Assembly (NCBI RefSeq): GCF_002072155.1
Contig: NZ_BDIY01000016.1
Span: forward strand, 1-64,000
Length of the DNA: 64,000 nucleotides
Source of the DNA: Roseovarius sp. A-2
GTDB taxonomy: Bacteria > Pseudomonadota > Alphaproteobacteria > Rhodobacterales > Rhodobacteraceae
Direction of reading: 5' to 3'
This document shows, piece by piece, positions 16,279 to 25,289 of this stretch; position 1 is the first letter of the stretch; each line of letters starts with the position of its first letter. The notes below the pieces were generated by a model that was not told where the DNA came from, did no database searches, and saw nothing but the letters and a program-made list of their open reading frames with translations. The translations under genes and the position numbers were made by a program.

Positions 16279-17487
16279 ATGAACGGCAACACCCATCTAT
16301 TCATCCCCGGCCCCACCAACATCCCCGAGGCGGTGCGTCGCGCAATGAACGTGCCGATGGAGGACATGCGCGCCCCGGATTTCGGCGATTTCATCCTGCC
16401 GCTGCTGGCCGATCTGAAAAAGGTGTTCCGCACCGAGACCGGCCGCGTCTTCGTCTTTCCCGGCTCCGGCACTGGCGCGTGGGAATCCGCGATCACCAAT
16501 ACGCTCAACACCGGCGACCGGGTTCTGATGTCGCGTTTCGGCCAGTTTTCAATGCTTTGGGTGGATATGGCCGACCGTCTCGGCCTCGATGTCGACGTCA
16601 TCGATACCGACTGGGGCAAGGGCGTGCCGGTTGAGGATTACGCCGCCCGCCTCGCCGCCGACACCGGCCATGCGATCAAGGCCGTCTTCGCCACCCATAA
16701 CGAGACCGCCACCGGCGTCACCTCCAACATTGCTGCCGTGCGCGCCGCGCTCGATGCCACCGGTCATCCCGCGCTCCTCTTCGTCGATGGCGTCAGCTCC
16801 ATCGGCTCCATCGAGTTCGAGATGCAGGATTGGGGCGTCGACCTCGCCGTTGCGGGCTCGCAAAAGGGCCTGATGCTGCCCGCCGGTCTCGGCCTGCTCG
16901 CGGTCAGCGAAAAGGCCCTCGCCGCCCATGAGCGCGCCAATATGCCGCGCTGCTATTTCAGCTTTGCCGACATGATCCGCCTAAACGACACCGGCTATTT
17001 CCCCTACACGCCGCCCACACAACTGCTGCGGGGCCTGCGCGTCTCGCTTGACATGCTGCTCGATGCGGGGTTGGAAAGCGTGTGGGATCGGCACCGCCGC
17101 CTCGCCTCCGGCGTGCGCGCCGCCGTGGCCGAATGGCAGGGCTGCCGCCTGGTGGCCGACGCGCCTGAATGGCACTCCGACACGGTCTCCGCGATCTACG
17201 CCCCCGACGGCATCGACGCCCGTCATGTGATCGCAACCGCCTATCACAAATACCAGACCTCACTCGGCTCCGGCCTCGCGAAACTCGCCGGTCGCGCCTT
17301 CCGCATCGGCCATCTTGGATCACTCAACCCGGTGATGCTCTGCGGCGCGCTCTCGGCGGCTGAAATGGCGCTCTGCGATGCAGGCGCGGCCATCACCCCC
17401 GGTCAGGGCGTCGCCGCCGCGCAAGAGGCGTTTCGCCAGACCACCCCCCCGGTGCAGTCCCGCACCGCCACCGCACGCGCCGCGTAA
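16279..17487 (+). CDS. sgaA: serine-glyoxylate aminotransferase
   Basis: A 402-residue PLP enzyme of the class V aminotransferase family. The N-terminus HLFIPGPTNIPEAVRRAM is the signature of serine/alanine-glyoxylate aminotransferases, and the PLP lysine is Lys196 in AVAGSQKGLMLPAG. It transfers the amino group of serine to glyoxylate, giving hydroxypyruvate and glycine in the serine cycle. The start at 16279 is behind AAAGGAGGACC. It is the first gene of a four-gene plus-strand operon with malyl-CoA lyase and malate-CoA ligase, which removes most doubt about pathway; aspartate-glyoxylate aminotransferase (BhcA) is a close relative and a less likely alternative here. Confidence 0.9.
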   Translation: MNGNTHLFIPGPTNIPEAVRRAMNVPMEDMRAPDFGDFILPLLADLKKVFRTETGRVFVFPGSGTGAWESAITNTLNTGDRVLMSRFGQFSMLWVDMADRLGLDVDVIDTDWGKGVPVEDYAARLAADTGHAIKAVFATHNETATGVTSNIAAVRAALDATGHPALLFVDGVSSIGSIEFEMQDWGVDLAVAGSQKGLMLPAGLGLLAVSEKALAAHERANMPRCYFSFADMIRLNDTGYFPYTPPTQLLRGLRVSLDMLLDAGLESVWDRHRRLASGVRAAVAEWQGCRLVADAPEWHSDTVSAIYAPDGIDARHVIATAYHKYQTSLGSGLAKLAGRAFRIGHLGSLNPVMLCGALSAAEMALCDAGAAITPGQGVAAAQEAFRQTTPPVQSRTATARAA

Positions 17488-17499
17488 GAGGACGACCCC

Positions 17500-18441
17500 A
17501 TGAGCTACACCCTGCACCCGCTGAAAAAGTCACGCCTGCAACGCTCGGAGCTTGCCGTACCCGGCTCCAACCCCTCGATGATCGACAAGGCGGCGGACAC
17601 CGATGTCGATGTCATCTTCTTCGATCTCGAAGATGCCGTCGCCCCCCCAGACAAGATCCAGGCCCGCGCCAATATCATTCAGGCGCTCAACGATATCGAC
17701 TGGAAGGCCAAAGGCAAGACAACCTCGATCCGCATCAACGGGCTCGACACCCATTACATGTATCGCGACGTGGTCGAGATCGTGGAACAGTCGGGCCAGA
17801 ACCTTGATACCATTCTTGTGCCCAAGGTGGGCGTGCCCGCCGATCTCTATACCGTGGAGACGATGGTGAGCCAGATCGAGGAGGCCATGGGCCTCACCCA
17901 CAAAATCGGGCTTGAGGCGCTGATCGAGACCGCGCTCGGCATGGCCAATGTCGAGGCCATCGCCGCCGCCCCCGGCCGCCTTGAGGCGCTGCATTTCGGC
18001 GTCGCCGATTACGCCGCCTCGAACCGCGCGCGCACCGTGGTGATCGGCGGGCTCAACCCCGATTACCCCGGTGACCAGTGGCATTTCGCGCTCAGCCGCA
18101 TGACCGTCGCCTGCCGCGCCTACGGGCTGCGCGCCATCGACGGGCCGTTCGGCGATTTCTCCGATCCCGACGGCTACACGCTCAGCGCCAAACGCGCCGC
18201 GGCCCTCGGGATCGAGGGCAAATGGGCCATCCACCCCAGCCAGATCGCGCTTGCCAACGAGGTCTTCTCGCCCCCCGAGGCCGAGGTGACCCGCGCCCGC
18301 CGCATCATCGAGGAACTCAGGACGGCGGCGGCCCAGGGTAAGGGGGCCGCCAGCCTCGACGGCAAGATGATCGACGCGGCATCAGAGCGGATGGCCAACA
18401 ACGTGCTCAGCGTCGCCGACGCTATAGCCGCCAAGGGATAA
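17500..18441 (+). CDS. mcl1: L-malyl-CoA/beta-methylmalyl-CoA lyase (CitE-like)
   Basis: A 313-residue member of the HpcH/HpaI-CitE family. LAVPGSNPSMIDKAA at the N-terminus, the metal-binding region FFDLEDAVAPPDK, and GLEALIETALGMANVEAIA with the Glu ligand are visible, and the end of the catalytic barrel reads WAIHPSQIALANEVF. It cleaves malyl-CoA to acetyl-CoA and glyoxylate in the serine cycle; in Rhodobacteraceae the same enzyme (Mcl1) also serves the ethylmalonyl-CoA pathway. It is 12 bases downstream of sgaA and 15 bases before mtkA. Regulation is probably shared with the whole operon. Confidence 0.9.
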   Translation: MSYTLHPLKKSRLQRSELAVPGSNPSMIDKAADTDVDVIFFDLEDAVAPPDKIQARANIIQALNDIDWKAKGKTTSIRINGLDTHYMYRDVVEIVEQSGQNLDTILVPKVGVPADLYTVETMVSQIEEAMGLTHKIGLEALIETALGMANVEAIAAAPGRLEALHFGVADYAASNRARTVVIGGLNPDYPGDQWHFALSRMTVACRAYGLRAIDGPFGDFSDPDGYTLSAKRAAALGIEGKWAIHPSQIALANEVFSPPEAEVTRARRIIEELRTAAAQGKGAASLDGKMIDAASERMANNVLSVADAIAAKG

Positions 18442-18456
18442 AGGGAGGGAAATCAA

Positions 18457-19650
18457 ATGGATATCCACGAATTTCAGGCCAAGGACCTGCTCAAACGCTT
18501 CGGCGTGCAGGCGCCGCGCGGTGGCATTGCCTACAGCCCCGAACAGGCGGTCTATCGCGCCTCGGAACTCTCGGGCGATAAATGGGTGGTCAAGGCACAG
18601 ATCCATTCCGGCGCACGCGGCAAGGCGGGCGGCGTCAAGATCTGCAAATCCGAAAAGGAAATCAGCGAGGCCGCATCCTGGATGCTGGGCCGCACGCTGG
18701 TGACCCATCAGACCGGCCCGCAGGGCAAGATGGTCAGCCGCCTCTATATCGAAGAGGCCACGGACATCGCGCAGGAAATCTACCTCGGCTTCGTGATGGA
18801 CCGCAAGGAAGAGCGCGTCGTCGTCGTGGCCTCCGGTCAGGGCGGCATGGAGATCGAGGAAATCTCGGCGCAGGAGCCCGAATCGATCATCCGCTCGGTG
18901 GTCGACCCGGCAGTGGGCATGCAGAGCTTTCAGGCCCGCGAGATCGCGTTTTCGCTGGGGCTCGACGCCGCGCTCATCCCGCAGGCGGTCAAGACCATCA
19001 TCGGCTGCTACAGGATGATGGAGGAAACCGACGCCAACATGGTCGAGATCAACCCCCTCGTCGTCACCGGCGCGGGCGAGATCATGGCGCTCGACGCCAA
19101 GGTCAGCTTTGACGACAACGCGCTTTTCCGCCGCCCCGAACTGTCGGAACTGCGCGACAAGAGCCAGGAAGACCCGCGCGAAACCTTCGCCTCCGATCGC
19201 GGCCTCAACTATATCGGCCTCGAGGGCGAGATCGGCTGCATCGTCAACGGCGCAGGGCTAGCCATGGCCACGCTCGACATGATCAAGATGGCGGGCGGCG
19301 AGCCTGCCAACTTTCTCGACGTGGGCGGCGGCGCCAGCCCCGAGCGCGTGCTGATGTCGTTCCAGGCAGTGCTCAACGACCCCAATGTCGAGGCGATCCT
19401 CGTCAACATCTTCGCCGGTATCAACCGCTGCGACTGGATCGCCGAGGGCGTGATCCGCGCGGTCAAGGAACTGGAGCTGACCATGCCCCTCGTCGTGCGC
19501 CTCTCGGGCACCAATGTCGAAGAGGGCAAGCGCCTCATCGCCGACAGCGGCCTGCCGATCCTGACCTCAGACAGTCTCGCCGAGGCCGCCGATCTGGTGG
19601 TCCGCGCCTGGTCCGACACGAAACCCACCTCCGCGAAAGGAGCCGCATGA
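18457..19650 (+). CDS. mtkA: malate-CoA ligase beta subunit
   Basis: A 397-residue ATP-grasp protein homologous to succinyl-CoA synthetase beta. It begins [17 protein letters not shown], has the ATP-grasp stretch [29 protein letters not shown] and the C-terminal [17 protein letters not shown]. Sequence context decides between SucC and MtkA: it lies between malyl-CoA lyase and an alpha subunit, separate from any TCA-cycle genes, so malate thiokinase is the natural reading. Together with MtkB it makes malyl-CoA from malate, CoA and ATP. GGAGGG lies before the ATG. Its stop overlaps mtkB by four bases. Confidence 0.88.
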   Translation: MDIHEFQAKDLLKRFGVQAPRGGIAYSPEQAVYRASELSGDKWVVKAQIHSGARGKAGGVKICKSEKEISEAASWMLGRTLVTHQTGPQGKMVSRLYIEEATDIAQEIYLGFVMDRKEERVVVVASGQGGMEIEEISAQEPESIIRSVVDPAVGMQSFQAREIAFSLGLDAALIPQAVKTIIGCYRMMEETDANMVEINPLVVTGAGEIMALDAKVSFDDNALFRRPELSELRDKSQEDPRETFASDRGLNYIGLEGEIGCIVNGAGLAMATLDMIKMAGGEPANFLDVGGGASPERVLMSFQAVLNDPNVEAILVNIFAGINRCDWIAEGVIRAVKELELTMPLVVRLSGTNVEEGKRLIADSGLPILTSDSLAEAADLVVRAWSDTKPTSAKGAA

Positions 19651-20531
19651 TGGCCATTCTCATAGATCAGAGCAGCCGTGTCCTCGTCACCGGCCTCACC
19701 GGTCGAATCGGCAGCTTTCACACCGAGGACATGATCAAGCACGGCACCAACGTGGTGGGCGGCGTCACCCCCGGCAAGGGCGGCAGCAAGCATAACGGCC
19801 TGCCCGTCTTCAACACCGTCAAGGGGGCCGTGGCCGAAACCGGGGCCGATCTTGTGGTCTGCTTCGTGCCGCCCCCCTTCGCCGCCGACAGCATCATGGA
19901 GGCGGCGGATGCGGGCATCAGCACTTGCGTCTGCATCGCCGACGGCATCCCCGCCAGCGACATGATCAAGGTCAAACGCTACATGCGTCGCTACAAGGCG
20001 GAAAAGCGCATGCGCCTCATCGGCCCCAATTGCGCGGGCATCATCACCCCCGGCCAGGCCTTTGCCGGGCTCATGCCGCCACATATCTATGCGGCGGGCC
20101 GCGTCGGCATCGTAGGACGCTCCGGTACGCTTGGATACGAGGCGGCCTCCCAGATGAAAGAGCGCGGCATCGGTGTGTCCACTTCCGTCGGTATCGGCGG
20201 CGACCCGATCAACGGCTCGTCGTTCCGCGATATTCTGGAGCTGTTCGAGAATGACCCCGAGACCGATGCCGTGGTCATGGTCGGCGAAATCGGCGGCCCG
20301 CAAGAGGCCGAGGCCGCCGCCTATATCCGCGACCACATGACCAAGCCGGTCGCGGCCTATATCGCCGGTCTCTCGGCCCCCAAGGGACGGCGCATGGGCC
20401 ATGCCGGTGCCATCGTCTCGGCCTTTGGCGAATCGGCGCAGGAAAAGGTCGAGATCCTGTCCGAGGCCGGTGTCACCATCGTGCCAACCCCCTCGTCCTT
20501 TGGTGACGTGGTCGGGCGCATGGTCGCCTAA
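19647..20531 (+). CDS. mtkB: malate-CoA ligase alpha subunit
   Basis: A 294-residue CoA-binding/ligase protein homologous to Suc[19 protein letters not shown] is the Rossmann CoA-binding start, [14 protein letters not shown] follows, and the phospho-His is expected in [14 protein letters not shown]. It pairs with MtkA to activate malate. Two ATG codons occur in a row (19647 and 19650); the first overlaps the mtkA stop as ATGA and implies translational coupling. Last gene of the serine-cycle operon; a stable hairpin follows at 20543-20571. Confidence 0.9.
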   Translation: MMAILIDQSSRVLVTGLTGRIGSFHTEDMIKHGTNVVGGVTPGKGGSKHNGLPVFNTVKGAVAETGADLVVCFVPPPFAADSIMEAADAGISTCVCIADGIPASDMIKVKRYMRRYKAEKRMRLIGPNCAGIITPGQAFAGLMPPHIYAAGRVGIVGRSGTLGYEAASQMKERGIGVSTSVGIGGDPINGSSFRDILELFENDPETDAVVMVGEIGGPQEAEAAAYIRDHMTKPVAAYIAGLSAPKGRRMGHAGAIVSAFGESAQEKVEILSEAGVTIVPTPSSFGDVVGRMVA

Positions 20532-20542
20532 GTCTGCAAACC

Positions 20543-20571
20543 GGGGCTGTCCGCATCTTGCGGGCGGCCCC
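20543..20571 (+). terminator. hairpin after mtkB
   Basis: A 12-base-pair stem (GGGGCTGTCCGC with GCGGGCGGCCCC, two G-T pairs) around ATCTT begins 12 bases after the mtkB stop. There is no T-run after it, so it is a probable 3'-end structure of the operon rather than a textbook terminator. Confidence 0.5.
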
Positions 20572-20637
20572 GCATCGTGCCTTGCCGACACTCGCCCCCC
20601 ATCCTAGGCTGCGCCGAACTCCAGCCAAAGGTGCCCG

Positions 20638-21687
20638 ATGCGCGCAGCCCTCCTCACCCGCTACAACACCCCTACCGACATCACCGACGTCCCCGATCCC
20701 GCCTGCCCCCGCGACGGCGCGATCATCGCCGTGCGCGCCTGCGGCGTCTGCCGCTCAGACCATCACGCGTGGAAAGGGGCTGACCCCGATGTCGACCTGC
20801 CGCATGTGATGGGCCATGAATTCGCAGGTGACATCCTTGAAACCGGGCCGGACTGCCACGCTTTCGCCGTGGGCGAGCGCGTCACCGCCCCGTTCATCCT
20901 CGGCTGCGGCACCTGCCCCGATTGCCGGGGCGGAGAGCCGACGATCTGCAATCACCAGAAGGTGATCGGCTTCAGCCAATGGGGTGCCTTCGCCGAACGC
21001 GTCGCCATCCCGCGCGTCGATTTCAACCTCGTCCGCCTGCCCGAAGCGATGGATTATGCCGCCGCCGCAGGCATGGGCTGCCGTGTCACCACCTCGTTCC
21101 GTGCCGTGGTGGATCGGGCAAAAACCCAACCGGGGGAATGGCTTGCCGTGCATGGCTGCGGTGGCGTCGGCCTCTCGGCGATCATGATCGGGGCCGCCAT
21201 CGGTGCGCAGGTTCTGGCCGTCGATGTCAACGACGAGGCGCTGACCCTCGCCCGCAGCCTCGGGGCCAACGCCACCCTGAACGCGAGCGACGTGCCGGAT
21301 GTGGGCACGGCCGTGCGCGACATGACGCAGGGCGGCGCGCATGTCTCGCTCGATGCGCTCGGGATCACGGCGACATTCCACAACTCATTGAAAAGCCTCC
21401 GAAAGATGGGGCGTCATGTCCAGATCGGCATGCCGCTCGGGATTCATGCAACCCCCGATTTGCCTCTGCTCGATCTGGTCTACGCGCGGCAAATCACCCT
21501 GCACGGCACCCGTGGCATCGGCGCGGACCGTTTCGCCGCGCTCTTCGACATGATCGCCGCCGGGCGGCTGGATCCTGCGCGCCTCATTACCCACCGCATC
21601 GGGCTGTCTGGACTGAACACGGCGCTCGCCGCGATGGACGGCTATAGTGGCTCGGGCGTCACGGTGGTCGACGACATGACCGTCTAA
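20638..21687 (+). CDS. zinc-dependent alcohol dehydrogenase family protein
   Basis: A 349-residue medium-chain dehydrogenase/reductase. Catalytic-zinc ligands are Cys38 (in CGVCRSDHH), His60-Glu61 (GHEFAGD) and a Cys in AAGMGCRVTT; the structural zinc loop is complete with Cys90, Cys93, Cys96 and Cys104. The nucleotide fold shows VHGCGGVGLSAIM, and Asp in VLAVDVND suggests NAD preference. It oxidises an alcohol or reduces an aldehyde whose identity is not visible; related annotations often say alcohol dehydrogenase or IMP dehydrogenase-like. It lies 106 bases after the serine-cycle operon and past its hairpin, so it is probably transcribed separately. Confidence 0.87.
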   Translation: MRAALLTRYNTPTDITDVPDPACPRDGAIIAVRACGVCRSDHHAWKGADPDVDLPHVMGHEFAGDILETGPDCHAFAVGERVTAPFILGCGTCPDCRGGEPTICNHQKVIGFSQWGAFAERVAIPRVDFNLVRLPEAMDYAAAAGMGCRVTTSFRAVVDRAKTQPGEWLAVHGCGGVGLSAIMIGAAIGAQVLAVDVNDEALTLARSLGANATLNASDVPDVGTAVRDMTQGGAHVSLDALGITATFHNSLKSLRKMGRHVQIGMPLGIHATPDLPLLDLVYARQITLHGTRGIGADRFAALFDMIAAGRLDPARLITHRIGLSGLNTALAAMDGYSGSGVTVVDDMTV

Positions 21688-21759
21688 GGTGCCGCGATAC
21701 CGTCATGTTTTCGTCATGCCCGCGACCCGGTGCCGTGGCCTACTCATTGGATCATGCAA

Positions 21760-21790
21760 GGCAGGGGCCGGCCCCGCCGGTGGCCCTGCC
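21760..21790 (+). promoter_or_regulatory. GC-rich hairpin upstream of the 35-residue ORF
   Basis: GGCAGGGGCC (21760-21769) can pair with GGCCCTGCC (21782-21790), leaving one bulged G. It ends about ten bases before the ribosome-binding site of the small ORF at 21809. It may end the alcohol dehydrogenase transcript or act as a leader structure. Confidence 0.35.
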
Positions 21791-21808
21791 CCATAAAGGA
21801 GCAGGCAA

Positions 21809-21916
21809 ATGCCACAGGCAACACCCCCCAAGAGCGTTGCGAAAGGCGGTGCCAAGCCGCCCAGACCACCACGCAAGGAACCAAAGCCGATCTTCCGCGA
21901 CTACGCCAGTATATGA
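21809..21916 (+). CDS. 35-residue Pro/Lys-rich small protein
   Basis: A short open frame with an excellent ribosome-binding site (AAAGGAGC, eight bases before the ATG) and a strong terminator five bases after its stop, which together argue that it is a real gene. The product starts MPQATPPKSVAKGGAK and ends KPIFRDYASI; it is rich in Pro and Lys, strongly basic, without hydrophobic segments, and probably disordered. No family is recognised and no function is proposed. It sits between the alcohol dehydrogenase gene and the convergent ndk gene. Confidence 0.55.
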   Translation: MPQATPPKSVAKGGAKPPRPPRKEPKPIFRDYASI

Positions 21917-21921
21917 CAAAC

Positions 21922-21956
21922 AAAAAGGCCGCAAAACCATAAGGTTGCGGCCTTTT
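21922..21956. terminator. bidirectional intrinsic terminator
   Basis: AAAAGGCCGCAA (21923-21934) pairs perfectly with TTGCGGCCTTTT (21945-21956). An A-run on the left and a T-run on the right allow use from both sides: for the 35-residue gene on plus and ndk on minus. Confidence 0.85.
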
Positions 21957-21976
21957 CTTCACACAGGCATCAGGGC

Positions 21977-22399
21977 TTAGCCGACCAGTTCGAGCCCCGA
22001 GAAGTAATAGGCGATCTCCGCCGCCGCAGTCTCCGGCGCGTCAGAGCCGTGGACCGAGTTTTCACCGACCGATTCCGCGAACTCCGCGCGGATCGTGCCC
22101 GGTGCGGCATCGGCGGGGTTGGTCGCGCCCATCACTTCGCGGTTCTTAGCAATCGCGCCGTCGCCCTCCAGCACCTGCACCACGACCGGGCCGGATGCCA
22201 TGAACTCGCACAGCTCGCCATAAAACGGCCGTTCCTTGTGCACCTCGTAGAAAACCCCCGCCTGTGCCGGGGTCAGTTGGATGCGTTTTTGCGCGATGAT
22301 GCGCAGGCCAGCCTCCTCGAACTTGGCATTGATCTTGCCGGTCAGGTTGCGCTTGGTCGCGTCGGGTTTAATGATGCTCAGCGTGCGTTCAACAGCCAT
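21977..22399 (-). CDS. ndk: nucleoside-diphosphate kinase
   Basis: A 140-residue protein of normal length. It begins [17 protein letters not shown], has the phosphohistidine motif [12 protein letters not shown] with its catalytic His, and the conserved [11 protein letters not shown] and GTIRAEF stretches. It moves the gamma phosphate between nucleoside tri- and diphosphates in the cytoplasm. It is a single-gene unit with its own upstream region shared with the divergent ABC-F gene, and ends at the terminator described at 21922-21956. Confidence 0.97.
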   Translation of the reverse strand: MAVERTLSIIKPDATKRNLTGKINAKFEEAGLRIIAQKRIQLTPAQAGVFYEVHKERPFYGELCEFMASGPVVVQVLEGDGAIAKNREVMGATNPADAAPGTIRAEFAESVGENSVHGSDAPETAAAEIAYYFSGLELVG

Positions 22400-22534
22400 T
22401 TCAGCCTCTTTTCAGTTAAAATCACCGGCCCGGCCCTGTGCCTGACCCTGTTTGATCGCGGCTCCGATAGCATGAGGGGCGCAGCTTGAAAAGCCGTGAT
22501 TGACGGCGACGCGCGCTTGCGGCATGCGGGGGGC

Positions 22535-24382
22535 ATGTTGCGCATTGATGATATCACCTATTCGGTTGCAGGCCGCACCCTGATCGAGCACGCCTCGGCC
22601 ACCATCCCCGAGGGCCACAAGGTCGGCATCGTTGGGCGTAACGGCACCGGCAAGACCACGCTCTTTCGCCTCATCCGGGGCGAATTGGCACTCGAAGGCG
22701 GAAGCATCACCTTGCCGCCCCGCGCCCGCATCGGCGGTGTCGCGCAAGAGGTGCCCGGCAACGAGGTTTCTCTGCTTCAAACCGTGTTGAGCTATGACAC
22801 GGAACGTACTGAACTCATGGCAGAATCCGACCTCTCCAGTGATGGCGCACGGATTGCCGAGATTCAGACCCGCCTCGCCGATATCGACGCGTGGTCAGCC
22901 GAGGCGCGCGCCGCCAGCATCCTCAAGGGACTGGGCTTTGGCGACGCCGAACAGCTCATGCCCTGCTCTGCTTTCTCAGGCGGCTGGCGGATGCGCGTGG
23001 CCCTCGCCGGCGTGCTCTTCTCGCAGCCCGACCTCTTGCTGCTCGACGAACCGACCAACTATCTCGACCTCGAAGGCGCGCTCTGGTTGGAAACCTATCT
23101 CGCGCGCTATCCTCATACGGTGCTGATCGTCAGCCACGATCGTGGCCTGCTCAACCGCGCCGTGGGGTCGATCCTGCATCTCGAGGCCAAGAAACTTACG
23201 CTTTATCAAGGCGGATACGAGACATTTGCGGAAACGCGCGCCGCACGTCTCGCCGTCGCCGCCTCCGAGGCCAAGAAGCAGGATGCGCGGCGCGCCCATC
23301 TCCAGAGCTTTGTCGATCGTTTCCGCGCCAAGGCGAGCAAGGCAGTTCAGGCGCAATCGCGCCTCAAGATGATCGCCAAGCTCAAGCCGATCACGACGCC
23401 GCAAGAAGCTGCACTCAAACGCTTTACCTTCCCCACGCCCGAAGAACTTTCGCCGCCTATCCTGCGGATCGAGAGTGGTTCGGTCGGCTATGATGGCGTG
23501 CCGGTGCTACGGCGGCTCAACCTGCGGATCGACCAGGACGACCGGATCGCGCTACTGGGGCGAAACGGCGAAGGAAAATCCACACTTTCCAAGCTCTTGT
23601 CGGACAAACTTCAACTTATAGAGGGGCAGGTTTACAAGGCCTCCAAGCTGCGCGTCGGATATTTCGCGCAGCATCAGGTCGACGAGCTGCACCTCGATGA
23701 GACACCCATCGACCATATCCGCCGCCTGCGCCCCACCGAAACACCCGCCCGCCTGCGCGCGCGGCTTGGCGGCTTCGGCATCGGCGCTGAGCAGGCGGAG
23801 ACAACGGTCGGTCAGCTTTCGGGCGGACAAAAGGCGCGGCTCAGCCTCATGCTCGCCACGCTCGACGCGCCCCATATGTTGATCCTCGACGAGCCCACCA
23901 ACCACCTCGACATCGAGAGCCGCGAGGCGCTGGTGGAGGCGCTAACCGCTTACTCTGGTGCAATAATCCTGGTCAGCCATGACATGCATCTACTCAGCCT
24001 CGTGGCGGACCGGCTTTGGCTGGTGAACAAGGGCGAGGTGCGCCCTTATGAGGGTGACCTTGACAGCTACCGGGCCATGCTGCTCTCGGGCACGGATAGC
24101 GCAAAACCCGCTCCCAAACCCAAGATTGAGAAACCCAAACGCCCCTCGCGCGACGCTGTCCTGAGACTGCGACAAGAGGTGAAGAAATGCGAGCAACGCG
24201 TTGAAAAGCTGACAGAAATGGAAAGTAAAGTCGCCAAGAAACTGGCCGATCCCGCGATCTATGACGACGTGCACGGCGTCACCGAGTGGCAGAAGAAATA
24301 TGCCGAGATCGAGGACGGTCTCGCCCTCGCCGAACGCCTCTGGATGGAGGCGCTGGAGCGGCTGGAATCGGCGGAACGCTGA
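22535..24382 (+). CDS. ABC-F family ATPase
   Basis: A 615-residue soluble protein with two ABC cassettes and no membrane segments. Cassette 1: Walker A GRNGTGKTTL, signature AFSGGWRMRV, Walker B LLLLDEPTNYLDLEG. Linker with Arg/Lys-rich helices (FVDRFRAKASKAVQAQSRLK). Cassette 2: Walker A GRNGEGKSTL, signature LSGGQKARL, Walker B MLILDEPTNHLDIES. A C-terminal coiled coil rich in Lys and Glu follows. ABC-F proteins act on ribosomes; this one is nearest the Uup/YheS-like group and is not obviously a resistance factor. I start at the ATG at 22535, since MLRIDDITYS is the family N-terminus; the frame is open upstream to 22496. Confidence 0.93.
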   Translation: MLRIDDITYSVAGRTLIEHASATIPEGHKVGIVGRNGTGKTTLFRLIRGELALEGGSITLPPRARIGGVAQEVPGNEVSLLQTVLSYDTERTELMAESDLSSDGARIAEIQTRLADIDAWSAEARAASILKGLGFGDAEQLMPCSAFSGGWRMRVALAGVLFSQPDLLLLDEPTNYLDLEGALWLETYLARYPHTVLIVSHDRGLLNRAVGSILHLEAKKLTLYQGGYETFAETRAARLAVAASEAKKQDARRAHLQSFVDRFRAKASKAVQAQSRLKMIAKLKPITTPQEAALKRFTFPTPEELSPPILRIESGSVGYDGVPVLRRLNLRIDQDDRIALLGRNGEGKSTLSKLLSDKLQLIEGQVYKASKLRVGYFAQHQVDELHLDETPIDHIRRLRPTETPARLRARLGGFGIGAEQAETTVGQLSGGQKARLSLMLATLDAPHMLILDEPTNHLDIESREALVEALTAYSGAIILVSHDMHLLSLVADRLWLVNKGEVRPYEGDLDSYRAMLLSGTDSAKPAPKPKIEKPKRPSRDAVLRLRQEVKKCEQRVEKLTEMESKVAKKLADPAIYDDVHGVTEWQKKYAEIEDGLALAERLWMEALERLESAER

Positions 24383-24645
24383 CCTGGCCCCGACCAATGT
24401 GCACCCCGCGATCCTGCGCGCTCTCAGTCCTTCGGCGCGCGTCCCACAGGCCAAGCGCCATGAGCACCAGCATTGCCATGGCCCAGAGACGGTCCTCCAT
24501 GGAGAAAAACAGCACCTCGTTACGGCGCACGCCCGAGGCTGAGACTGCGGCGATCATGGCCCACGCCCTGCCCGAGTGAATTCGCGCTTGGCATTCGCCT
24601 CCGAACATGGTGCAAACCGCCCAAAACCGCGCTAGTCTGGCCAGC

Positions 24646-25272
24646 ATGGATACCGCGTTCCTCATAACCGCCTTCGTCACGCTCTTCGTGATCATTGACC
24701 CCATCGGCATGACGCCGCTCTTCGTGGCGCTGACCCAGGGCATGAGCAACGCGCGCCGCCGCGCGATCGCGATCCGCGCCTGCGGGACCTCGGTGCTCTT
24801 GCTGATCGTCTTTGCCGCCTTCGGCGAGGCGGTGCTGGGCTTCATCGGCATCTCCATGCCCGCCTTTCGCATCGCGGGCGGGCTGCTGTTGTTCCTGACC
24901 GCCCTCGACATGCTGTTCGAGAGGCGCGGCCAGCGGCGCAAGGGGCAGGCCGACGCCGCCGAGGAGGATGAGGGCGACGATCCGTCGGTCTTTCCGCTGG
25001 CCATCCCGCTGATCGCCGGGCCCGGTTCCATCGCCTCGGTGATCCTGCTGGCGGGACAGAATCCAGGGATCGAGGGGCTTGCGCTAGTGATCGGCGTCAT
25101 GCTGTCGGTCATCGCTTTGGTTTTCGTGATGTTCCTGATGGGCAGCCTGCTGGAACGCGCCCTTGGCCGCGTCGGCATCAATGTGGTCACGCGCCTTTTG
25201 GGCATGCTTCTGGCCGCCCTCGCGGTGCAATTCGTGCTCGACGGGTTGCAAGGCTTTGGTCTGGCGGGCTGA
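24646..25272 (+). CDS. MarC family integral membrane protein
   Basis: A 208-residue membrane protein with six predicted helices. It begins MDTAFLITAFVTLFVIIDPIG, and FVIIDPIGMTPLF plus PLAIPLIAGPGSIASVI are the two conserved half-motifs of the MarC (UPF0056) family. A charged loop (RRGQRRKGQADAAEEDEGDD) separates the two halves. The biochemical role of MarC proteins is not established; the early link to multiple antibiotic resistance was withdrawn. The ATG at 24646 fits the family N-terminus. A retropepsin-like gene starts 17 bases after its stop and is probably cotranscribed. Confidence 0.92.
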   Translation: MDTAFLITAFVTLFVIIDPIGMTPLFVALTQGMSNARRRAIAIRACGTSVLLLIVFAAFGEAVLGFIGISMPAFRIAGGLLLFLTALDMLFERRGQRRKGQADAAEEDEGDDPSVFPLAIPLIAGPGSIASVILLAGQNPGIEGLALVIGVMLSVIALVFVMFLMGSLLERALGRVGINVVTRLLGMLLAALAVQFVLDGLQGFGLAG

Positions 25273-25289
25273 ACGCCTATATCGGACCC

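Noticed and set aside
18457-20531. Reading the ligase pair as succinyl-CoA synthetase (sucCD)
   Set aside because: The pair follows sgaA and malyl-CoA lyase in one operon and has no TCA-cycle neighbours, so malate-CoA ligase is more likely. Substrate assays would settle it.
24383-24562. Minus-strand frame with a short hydrophobic helix (LWAMAMLVLMALGLW) between the ABC-F and marC genes
   Set aside because: It has no convincing ribosome-binding site, and its only stop lies about 100 bases inside the ABC-F gene on the opposite strand. It may be a small membrane protein or a remnant, but the evidence is too weak to annotate.
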